From Hofstenia miamia (Eukaryota; Xenacoelomorpha; Acoela): DNA of 29,445 nt. The position numbers and the translations under genes were made by a program. Under the pieces are notes generated by a model. It ran no database searches and was not told the DNA's origin. It saw only the letters and a list, made by a program, of their open reading frames with translations. Location of the stretch: positions 1,840,080 to 1,869,524 of the forward strand of contig SCFE01000080.1 of the NCBI GenBank assembly GCA_004352715.1. The letters are read 5' to 3'. Each line of letters begins with the position of its first letter. Position 1 is the first letter of the stretch. This document shows positions 1 through 6,931 of this stretch, one piece after another.

Positions 1-560
1 ATAAAGAAAGAGCTTAAGAAGATACCATCTCTAAACACACCGGATTACTCAAAAGATTTCATCATCGACTGCAACGCTAGCGCAGTAGCAATCAGCAGAA
101 TCCTTAGCCAGGACGTCAACGGGATCGAGAGCCCCGTACAATATTTTAGCCAGAAACTTCGGGCGTCCGAACAAAAAATTATGGTGCCACAAAGTGCGAA
201 ATGCTCGCACTCGTAGAGTCTCTAAAAAAGTTTCGCTACTTCATACTTGGTCGCAAGTTCACTGTGCGCACCGACAACAGCGTGCTAGCCTGGCTGAAGA
301 AGTTCAGTGGCGACAAATCGAACATCGTCGCCAGATGGATAGAGTACCTCAACGACTTTACATTCACTGTTAAGCATCGCCCCGGGAGGCTCCACTTGAA
401 CGCAGACTACTGGACAGCTCTCCCGAGCTACGAGCGCGATCTAAAGAAGCCAGGTGGTGAACAGGTTCCTTTTTCCTTCATTCCGCACACTGAATATCAA
501 CTGATACTGGAAATAAACGCCAACCGGAATGGGAAGCCCATCCTCGCCATCCTAATGTGA
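1..560 (+). pseudogene. Ty3/Gypsy Pol fragment: RNase H, frameshifted
   Basis: This is the RNase H part of a Ty3/Gypsy polyprotein, which degrades RNA in the RNA-DNA hybrid during reverse transcription. The first frame (from base 1) reads a RNase H start with DCNASAVAISRILSQ. The family normally has a catalytic Asp where this copy has Asn (NAS). Near the A-run at 171-178 the reading moves to the third frame (ATG at 201). That frame gives GATKCEMLALVESLKKFRYF, then RTDNSVLAWL, and finally HLNADYWTALP, the position of the usual ADALSR motif. The domain is therefore nearly complete but carries a 1-nt frameshift and a probable loss of one acidic residue. The frame then stops at TGA (558-560). Base composition is richer in G+C than the 6-26 kb part of the window. 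The left end is cut by the window edge. The family is clear; the inactive state is inferred. Confidence 0.85.
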
Positions 561-945
561 GAGGAAATTTCGGAAGAGGAGATAGTCCGCCATCAACATC
601 GCAATTGGATCTTAGACCAAATAATGAAAAGGATGAGAGACCCGTATTTTCCTACCTCCCTGGAGGTGAACCATTACTTCCACCACTACAACTGGCAAGT
701 CACCGACAAAGGTCTGTTGTACGCCAAGAGTAAAAACAATAATCGCCTCGCCATCCCGGAGTATTTTAAACGGGACCTAGTGCGGAGAGTCCACGAACGA
801 GGCCAGCTAGGCATTCTACAAACAGAGAAGACGTTCAACTCCCATTACGTCACCACAGGAATACGCGCAACAGTAACGGACATTATTGATAAGTGCGAAA
901 AGTGCCTATTGAACAACATCCACCACTTCCCTCAGCAACGAGCTG
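561..945 (+). pseudogene. Ty3/Gypsy integrase N-terminal zinc-binding region
   Basis: This continues in the same frame as the RNase H segment after the single TGA at 558-560, so it is the same Pol. It reads the linker and then the integrase H2C2 zinc module: VHERGQLGILQTEKTF followed by CEKC about 30 residues later. In the family the second histidine lies in a GHLG-like motif; this copy has GQLG, so a zinc ligand appears to be lost. The catalytic integrase core would follow but falls in the 1000 N gap starting at 946. No host function is suggested. The in-frame TGA and missing ligand mark it as a decayed copy, unless the TGA is a base error. Confidence 0.8.
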
Positions 946-1945
946 NNNNNNNNNNNNNNNNNNNNNNNNNNNNNNNNNNNNNNNNNNNNNNNNNNNNNNN
1001 NNNNNNNNNNNNNNNNNNNNNNNNNNNNNNNNNNNNNNNNNNNNNNNNNNNNNNNNNNNNNNNNNNNNNNNNNNNNNNNNNNNNNNNNNNNNNNNNNNNN
1101 NNNNNNNNNNNNNNNNNNNNNNNNNNNNNNNNNNNNNNNNNNNNNNNNNNNNNNNNNNNNNNNNNNNNNNNNNNNNNNNNNNNNNNNNNNNNNNNNNNNN
1201 NNNNNNNNNNNNNNNNNNNNNNNNNNNNNNNNNNNNNNNNNNNNNNNNNNNNNNNNNNNNNNNNNNNNNNNNNNNNNNNNNNNNNNNNNNNNNNNNNNNN
1301 NNNNNNNNNNNNNNNNNNNNNNNNNNNNNNNNNNNNNNNNNNNNNNNNNNNNNNNNNNNNNNNNNNNNNNNNNNNNNNNNNNNNNNNNNNNNNNNNNNNN
1401 NNNNNNNNNNNNNNNNNNNNNNNNNNNNNNNNNNNNNNNNNNNNNNNNNNNNNNNNNNNNNNNNNNNNNNNNNNNNNNNNNNNNNNNNNNNNNNNNNNNN
1501 NNNNNNNNNNNNNNNNNNNNNNNNNNNNNNNNNNNNNNNNNNNNNNNNNNNNNNNNNNNNNNNNNNNNNNNNNNNNNNNNNNNNNNNNNNNNNNNNNNNN
1601 NNNNNNNNNNNNNNNNNNNNNNNNNNNNNNNNNNNNNNNNNNNNNNNNNNNNNNNNNNNNNNNNNNNNNNNNNNNNNNNNNNNNNNNNNNNNNNNNNNNN
1701 NNNNNNNNNNNNNNNNNNNNNNNNNNNNNNNNNNNNNNNNNNNNNNNNNNNNNNNNNNNNNNNNNNNNNNNNNNNNNNNNNNNNNNNNNNNNNNNNNNNN
1801 NNNNNNNNNNNNNNNNNNNNNNNNNNNNNNNNNNNNNNNNNNNNNNNNNNNNNNNNNNNNNNNNNNNNNNNNNNNNNNNNNNNNNNNNNNNNNNNNNNNN
1901 NNNNNNNNNNNNNNNNNNNNNNNNNNNNNNNNNNNNNNNNNNNNN
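946..1945. other. Assembly gap, exactly 1000 N
   Basis: The run is exactly 1000 N, a round size that suggests a placeholder, so the true distance is unknown. A plus-strand Gypsy integrase enters from the left and minus-strand retroelement sequence enters from the right. The relative orientation of the two flanks is only as good as the scaffolding. Confidence 0.98.
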
Positions 1946-2020
1946 CAGCCAATACCCGTGAACCTCATCTCTGTCTGGCGCCTTCCAGTTCTTCATCTTC
2001 TTTAGAGCCTCCTTCAGCCT
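1946..2020 (-). pseudogene. Fragment of a second retroelement RT (NWKAP motif)
   Basis: Read on the minus strand, this short stretch gives LKEALKKMKNWKAPDRDEVH, then GYWL, and runs into the gap. A KxWKAPGPDxxxGxW-like motif is typical of the region before the palm of non-LTR-type reverse transcriptases, not of Ty3/Gypsy Pol. It directly follows the end of the Gypsy protease frame (stop at 2014-2016). The junction is therefore either an insertion, a nested element or a contig-end chimera. Too little is present to name a clade. Confidence 0.45.
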
Positions 2021-2532
2021 TGCAGTTGTGGGTGTATGTCTTCTTGTAATTCAAACGTGATTTTTTTCTCTCTGCGCTGTTCTTCTTCAATCTCAATATC
2101 TTCCTCTTTAACTTTGATCATTCTATCCGCATAATTTATAACACATTTGTTCTTTATGAGGAAGTCATCTCCCAAAATAATCTCGTATGGCAGCATGTTA
2201 TTGTGTGTGTCCACCACCACAAGTGATTGCTCAAACGTAGTGTTGGCCACTCTTAACTGCACCGCTTCCAATATTCCTTTAGTGTCGATATATTCGCCAG
2301 ATGTGTTGATAAGCCTTTTATTGCACTTGGTGAGGTCTTCTCTTCAGAATCCTAACTTCGTTGCGCAGTCATCTGTAATTATCAAGGTTGCCACTCCCGT
2401 ATCGATGGTTGCTTTTATCATTATCCTGTTCACCGATATTGTCATTGTGTTTACCGTGTCCATGTTCGCCATAATCATCACTGCTGCAAGGTTTTCAGGA
2501 GTTGGTGCTCCACTTAGTTTTCTGATTCCTCT
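2014..2532 (-). pseudogene. Ty3/Gypsy protease (retropepsin), interrupted
   Basis: This is the aspartic protease of the minus-strand Gypsy element, which cleaves Gag-Pol. The frame shows IDTGVATLIITDD with the catalytic DTG at 2395-2403, and later ILGDDFLIKNKCVINYA, the usual ILG...L flap-side motif. A TGA at 2344-2346 interrupts it (KLGF*REDL); the second copy at 3449-3677 has a Gln codon there. The frame is -1 relative to the upstream nucleocapsid frame, and it is open only from 2532 leftward. The C-terminal part is acidic and ends at a TGA at 2014-2016. Family assignment is firm; whether the stop is real or a sequence error is not decidable here. Confidence 0.8.
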
Positions 2533-2863
2533 TCAGTTTGGGGTTCCTTGTTCGTTTCTCCTTCCGATTCTATTAAATCTTCTTCTTCGAAGTACCCTTG
2601 TTCTTCTCCAATCATGTTTACTTGTTTGTGGCACTCGTCTCTCCTGTGTCCCTTCCTTCCACAATTATAGCATTTAATGTCTTTCTCACGAACCTTCTTC
2701 GTTTTTCCATCTCTGGTTTTTATTTTTATCGTCTTTTCTTGTTTATCATTGTCATATGTTTTCATTGTGTTTCTCGGCTTGGGGTTGTTTTTCCAGGTTG
2801 GCGCTTCCCTATGCCAAGCTGCCTATTTGTTTATTCTCGCGTTATTCTCGATTGTTGCTTGTA
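2514..2863 (-). CDS. Gypsy nucleocapsid with CCHC zinc knuckle
   Basis: This is the nucleic-acid-binding C-terminal part of Gag. The frame from ATG at 2765 encodes a basic stretch and then CYNCGRKGHRRDEC, a C-x2-C-x4-H-x4-C zinc knuckle at 2631-2672. An acidic tail follows and ends at TAA (2514-2516). Upstream in the same frame lie a Trp-containing linker and an in-frame TAG at 2823-2825 that separates it from the capsid part of Gag. The right 132 bp (2732-2863) repeat exactly as 3826-3957, so this contig really abuts the Gag contig. The protease frame downstream is at -1. Confidence 0.8.
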
Positions 2864-2864
2864 N

Positions 2865-3447
2865 TCATCTTAGTGTATCTCTTAGCAGTTGTATCTCCTC
2901 TTTGTCCAGGTGTTGGTAATCTTCAATCTTGATGTCCGGGATCTTGTATTCATCATTGGTTGCTTTCGTCCCAACACCCTTGAATCGGCCTTTGGGAGTA
3001 CTCGCGACTTGGATGGTGTTCGTCCACTCGCCCTTGAGTCAGCCATGTGGAGTACTTTCGCTTCCACTTGTAAGTCCTTGAATCGACCATACAAGTCGTC
3101 GGCTCCATCCTCGTCTTCCAATGCCTTCCAGATAATCTAATGTTTGATTTTACATATTTTCCGAATATCCTGATATGTGATTTCCTTAGATTTACATTCC
3201 GATTTGTTGGGTTGAGGATTGGAATCTTACCCTTTCCATTTTTTACTGCACATATATTTGACAGCATTGACACTCTTTTTGTATTTATCCCTTTGTTCTC
3301 GTAGATCATCACATCGGCTGTGATTGCTTCCTCTGTTTTGATCTCGTGCATTTTCCATTGGTGCAGCTGCAGATGTATGTCTTCCTGTAATTCAAACGCG
3401 ATTTTTCTCTCTCTGCCCTGTTCTTCTTCAATCTCAATCTCTTCCTC
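2865..3447 (-). pseudogene. Gypsy Pol linker between protease and RT
   Basis: On the minus strand this piece starts with the acidic EEEIEIEEEQ tail also found at the end of the protease. It goes on to MIYENKGINTKRVSMLSNIC and a G-x-IPILNPTNRN stretch, the linker that precedes the RT fingers in Gypsy polyproteins. Below about 3140 the sequence changes to a segment (2882-3121) with an internal repeat on the VLxxADSRxxG pattern. I could not identify that segment. Frames change near 3140, so the piece is not one intact coding run. Confidence 0.6.
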
Positions 3448-3448
3448 N

Positions 3449-3677
3449 GTATGGCAGCATGTTATTGTGTGTGTCCACCACCACAAGTGATTGCTCAAAC
3501 GTAGTGTTGGCCACTCTTAACTGCACCGCTTCCAATATTCCTTTAGTGTCGATATATTCGCCAGATGTGTTGATAAGCCTTTTATTGCACTTGGTGAGGT
3601 CTTCTCTTTGGAATCCTAACTTCATTGTGCAGTCATCTGTAATTATCGAGGTTGCCGCTCCTGTATTGATGGTTGCT
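3449..3677 (-). pseudogene. Second copy of the Gypsy protease
   Basis: This piece is nearly identical to 2187-2418 and covers the protease active-site region. It has the intact Gln codon where the first copy has TGA. Its catalytic triplet is NTG (3659-3667) in place of DTG, which would remove the essential aspartate. The eight differences I can count between the two copies are all transitions. It could be an allele, a second genomic copy or a misplaced contig. Each copy carries a different apparent lesion. Confidence 0.75.
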
Positions 3678-3678
3678 N

Positions 3679-3824
3679 CATACAGCCCGTATGGTGTTAT
3701 GAATTCTGTCTTTTCAATATCATTTTCTTCCATTCGTACTTGCCAATACACTTTGCATAAGTCTAATGTTGTAAAGTATTTGTGCTTGCTTGCTTCGTAT
3801 AACATGTCCTCTATTCTCGGCAGA
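3679..3824 (-). pseudogene. Gypsy reverse transcriptase fragment (motif A)
   Basis: The minus strand reads LPRIEDMLYEASKHKYFTTL, then DLCKVYWQV, and TEFITPYGLY. This is the Ty3/Gypsy RT stretch around motif A, where TLDL carries one catalytic aspartate and the family usually continues sGYWQ. Here the Gly is Val (KVYWQ). Only about 48 residues are present, bounded on both sides by single N characters, so its placement between nucleocapsid and protease is artefactual. Confidence 0.75.
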
Positions 3825-3916
3825 NTCTTTTCTTGTTTATCATTGTCATATGTTTTCATTGTGTTTCTCGGCTTGGGGTTGTTTTTCCAGGTTGGCGCTT
3901 CCCTATGCCAAGCTGC

Positions 3917-5353
3917 CTATTTGTTTATTCTCGCGTTATTCTCGATTGTTGCTTGTATATCCACTGCTTTTCTGATCATTTTTTCCAATTTATCGTCTAC
4001 ATTGCACTTAATTTTGAATTGTGCTCTTATGTTATTGGGCATCCCTTTGCAGATATGCGAAAAGAGATCATACTTTGAATATTGGCTCTCCCTTGAACTG
4101 AGTGTAACTAGTCTTTTGACCTGCTGTATGTAATTGCGGATATCATCTGTTTTTTTCATTTTCGTCCCGTTTAGAATTATCCGGTATTGGTTCTTAAAAC
4201 TTTCGTTCCCATAGTATTCTATAAAGTCGCCGATTAACAATTTGTAGTCCATTTTTGTTTCGGGGTCTAACAGCAAGTAGTGCTGTGCTGCTGCTCCTGT
4301 TAAATACAGGGGGAATCTTGCTGCTGCTGAATGTTGGCTCACCTTCCTTTCTGCCATTGTCAATTCGAACATCTGGAGCCATTCCCCGAATGTTGGGTTA
4401 TAGCCGTCTACTCTGCCGTTAAATTTTGGTAGCGTAGCTTTACAGGGGATCATATCGTTTCCCACCTCCTGGTTTAATATTGAGCTGTTATACTCTGGTT
4501 TCATGTTTCTTGATGTCGCTTCTTCCTTCCGTAATTGCGCGGTTATCGCTTTGATTTCTTCAACAAATTTCTTCTTTTCTGCCTCATTCTCGTCTTCTGA
4601 AGAGTCTTCCGATATGTTGTCATGGGGTGGTGAAGCTCGCACCTCCCATTCTTTCCTACCTACGAACTGAAAATTGTGGGATTGTATTTTATTTTGTTCG
4701 TCGTTATTCAGCTGCAATAACCTCACCTTGTCCTTTAGTTGAGCTATTTCTTCTTGTCTTAGATCTTTGTCTTTGACTAATCGCCTATTTTCTATTTCCA
4801 ACAAGTCATGTTGCAGATGTGCTGATTGTTCATTTCTGTTTGTTTCGAGTCTAGTTATTTTACTTTTAAGTTGGGATATCTCTGCAGCTTGTATATCATT
4901 ATCTTGTATCAACTGCCGGTTTGTTCTTTCTAATAGATTATTCTTGTCTTGCAGAAGCTGATTTTGTTCCAGAAATCTGCTGTTTGATTCCGTTAACTGT
5001 TTCGTAAGTGCCTTGATCTCATTTTGGAACACTTCGCTTTGTTCAATTAATCTGGTATCCATGTCAATTTGGATATTCCTGATTGTTTCCGCACTTGCTA
5101 GTTCAATATCTTCTATTCTTTTTGTTAACAGACCGATTTCTTCTCGTAGTAATTTCTCCGTCTCATTATTTTTTCTCAAGATTTCCATAATTTCTGGGGT
5201 TCCTGGTTCGGAAGAAGATTCTTGTCGTATCGATTCTGGGGTTTGGGTTGCTTCCAAGTTCCTTGGGTAGGATGACGATCGTGTCGCCATAGGGGTAGTG
5301 GTTTTCGGTATCGCCTTCTTTGCGCTTCCTCTTTTACTCTTATTGTTTGTCAT
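3917..5353 (-). CDS. Ty3/Gypsy Gag with long N-terminal coiled coil
   Basis: This 478-residue frame starts at ATG 5353, about 210 bp downstream of a primer binding site, so the start is well placed. The first ~55 residues are basic and Ser/Thr/Pro-rich. Residues of about 57-225 are rich in Leu, Glu, Gln, Lys and Asn in heptad-like spacing and should form a coiled coil. An acidic linker follows. The capsid-type domain begins near residue 308 (LPKFNGRVDG) and includes FGEWLQMFE and a YKLLIGDFIEYYG stretch, which resemble retrotransposon Gag. It assembles virus-like particles and packages element RNA. It ends at TAG (3917-3919), after which the same frame stays open into the nucleocapsid linker. 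The gene is intact over its whole length, unlike Pol. The N-terminal coiled coil is longer than in most Gypsy Gags I know. Confidence 0.82.
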   Translation of the reverse strand: MTNNKSKRGSAKKAIPKTTTPMATRSSSYPRNLEATQTPESIRQESSSEPGTPEIMEILRKNNETEKLLREEIGLLTKRIEDIELASAETIRNIQIDMDTRLIEQSEVFQNEIKALTKQLTESNSRFLEQNQLLQDKNNLLERTNRQLIQDNDIQAAEISQLKSKITRLETNRNEQSAHLQHDLLEIENRRLVKDKDLRQEEIAQLKDKVRLLQLNNDEQNKIQSHNFQFVGRKEWEVRASPPHDNISEDSSEDENEAEKKKFVEEIKAITAQLRKEEATSRNMKPEYNSSILNQEVGNDMIPCKATLPKFNGRVDGYNPTFGEWLQMFELTMAERKVSQHSAAARFPLYLTGAAAQHYLLLDPETKMDYKLLIGDFIEYYGNESFKNQYRIILNGTKMKKTDDIRNYIQQVKRLVTLSSRESQYSKYDLFSHICKGMPNNIRAQFKIKCNVDDKLEKMIRKAVDIQATIENNARINK

Positions 5354-5562
5354 TCTTTCTTGATATCATAGTGGCTTTCCGATTCGGTTACGATTCTAGA
5401 GTCCAGTTTGCACCTGTTGCGATTGAAGTTTCCTGCCTTTGCTGACTTTGTATTTCTGCTCGCTGCTCTGTTGCTTCCTTTTCACTTTCCATTTGAGTTG
5501 TTTCAGTTGTCTTTGAAAGAGTCTCGCTGCTCTGTTTCCTCTCCGTTGACGTTGTTCTTATT
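5354..5562 (-). other. Gypsy untranslated leader
   Basis: This is the stretch between the primer binding site and the Gag start on the minus strand. No long frame is present. It would contain the packaging signal if the element is like its relatives; none can be identified by eye. Confidence 0.5.
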
Positions 5563-5576
5563 TGTCACGGTCGCCA
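5563..5576 (-). other. Primer binding site for reverse transcription
   Basis: Read on the minus strand, the 14 bases TGGCGACCGTGACA lie immediately after the LTR end (TGTTACA). A TGG start directly after a CA-ending LTR is the expected position and form for pairing with a tRNA 3' CCA end. From memory, this sequence is like the tRNA-Arg site of the mdg1/412 group of Gypsy elements; the tRNA identity needs a tRNA comparison. Confidence 0.75.
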
Positions 5577-6732
5577 TGTAACATCCTCCACCTGGCATAT
5601 TAATACCGTGTCTCATTACTGGTAATTATTACTAGGTAAATTGCGGGTGAGGGGTTACATAGTTGTTGAACCATCAGACTTTCCTCTTTAACTAACTAGT
5701 TATGTTACTTAACTGTATGAGTATTAACCATCACTGTTTAGGTGACAGAGTTGCATGACGTTCCCTCTTCTTCTCTTCTATTGGGCTACTGCCCAAAGCT
5801 GATCTCCACAAAGCAGTTCCTCTCCTTCAGAAGTGATGATTGAATCCACAGTACCATCTCAGCTCAACTGGGATCAATTATGTGTACCTTAACTTAACTC
5901 AGTGTGTGCACTCAATTCAAGTTGTAACTGACTTAAACTCAATTTTGTAAAGTGTTTGTTGTTTTGATTTAATGAAGCAACCGGGCGTTGACACTAACTG
6001 CATTTGCATAATATTAAAATAGCCATTACCATAAAACTATCGGCTTAATAATTTCAATAAGAATAATATTGCAGTTTCCTATACCTACATTTAATAGAGC
6101 TACATGTAAGGCCATTTATCAAGTCAATTATAGTCAAGTCTCCTACTATTAAGAATATATGTATATATCCCTAGGTGTTGACTATCCAGTCATTTCAAGC
6201 ATTGATTATTTCATACATGTATTGATCAATAGTCAGACTAGGCAAGAATTGAAAAACTCCTAACTGTAACATAAGTGTGGTTTCGTGACTGGCACAAGGA
6301 CCCTTTGAATCAATCCCGTGATGGACTCCAGCCACTACTCGACACAACTTGCCTAGCTGCACATTTATTAAATAATCAAACCAGATAATAGAAGATTGAA
6401 AATAATATAAACTCTGAAGAATTTATTGTTCATCAAATTTATGGTTAGTTCAAAGCTATTTATAAAAATTCTACAAAAAGTACCTGCTGATTTTAAATTT
6501 CAAATAGTTCGTCTGCCAAAATGGCTGTTCTAACATAAGTGCACTTTCACTCAATATGATTTGTCAAATATTACTTGATCAGCTAACAAGTTTCTCTTAA
6601 TTTGAACAATATTATGACTTAGTTGCATCTTACAAAATAACTAAGATAATTAACTAAATTTTACAATCAATTTTAATCATTATTAATCATTCAACATTAT
6701 TCTTCAGCTTAGTTGCTTTGGATGATGCTACA
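5577..6732 (-). repeat. 5' LTR of the minus-strand Gypsy element
   Basis: On the minus strand the LTR begins TGTAGCATCATCC at 6732 and ends GGAGGATGTTACA at 5577, giving TG...CA ends with a short imperfect terminal inverted repeat. It is directly followed by the primer binding site. About 1156 bp is long but acceptable for Gypsy. The right ~630 bp (6100-6732) are clearly related to 24340-24947, and the end of it to 25705-26037 in inverted orientation. A TATA box, TATAAATAG on the minus strand (6456-6464), is conserved in the related copies and is probably the element promoter. The other LTR of this element is not in the window, so target duplication cannot be tested. Confidence 0.7.
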
Positions 6733-6910
6733 CGCCCTCCTCAGCTTGCATTAGGGACAGCACAGGTCGCTCCCCATGCATGAGAGTGTCTGCTCTTCTT
6801 ATCAGTGACTCCACCTCAGACTCTTCCCACGTTATCATTGCATATTCTGGTTGTTTCAACATTTTGAGTACTGCCTCACATTCAGTTGTAACGGTGTTTG
6901 CATACTTCAA
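6728..6910 (-). CDS. Exon-like frame ended by the LTR
   Basis: A minus-strand frame of 60 residues runs from the small N gap at 6914 to the LTR edge. It includes ECEAVLKMLKQPEYAMITWE and ends MQAEEGV. Its stop TAG is supplied by the first bases of the LTR (TGTAG), and the last Val codon straddles the junction. The composition (acidic, helical, few low-complexity runs) looks coding. Because the LTR is the element's 5' LTR, this sequence should be host flank or an older element. I do not recognise the protein. It may be a host exon cut by the insertion, or chance. Confidence 0.3.
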   Translation of the reverse strand: MKYANTVTTECEAVLKMLKQPEYAMITWEESEVESLIRRADTLMHGERPVLSLMQAEEGV

Positions 6911-6913
6911 GAA

Positions 6914-6931
6914 NNNNNNNNNNNNNNNNNN
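6914..6931. other. Short assembly gap, 18 N
   Basis: Eighteen N characters interrupt the exon-like minus-strand frame on its 5' side. Confidence 0.98.

Larger units (their letters stand above)
2864..3825. other. Contig patchwork joined by single N characters
   Basis: Single N characters at 2864, 3448, 3678 and 3825 separate short pieces of the same Gypsy element. In minus-strand reading the order is nucleocapsid start, RT piece, protease copy, protease-RT linker, which is not a biological order. The outer pieces overlap exactly over 132 bp (2732-2863 and 3826-3957). The simplest reading is that the three inner pieces are collapsed or misplaced repeat contigs. Confidence 0.8.

Noticed and set aside
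624-2005. Long frames crossing the 946-1945 gap on both strands
   Set aside because: They are open only because N runs contain no stops; beyond the real sequence on each side there is no evidence of coding.
2147-4133. Plus-strand hydrophobic frames over the Gypsy Gag-Pol region
   Set aside because: They are antisense shadows of the minus-strand retroelement frames, which carry the recognisable motifs.
5577-5659. A possible 83 bp LTR (TGTAAC...GGGTTACA)
   Set aside because: The ends fit, but the longer 5577-6732 unit has matching ends, a TATA box, and homologous copies at 24-26 kb.
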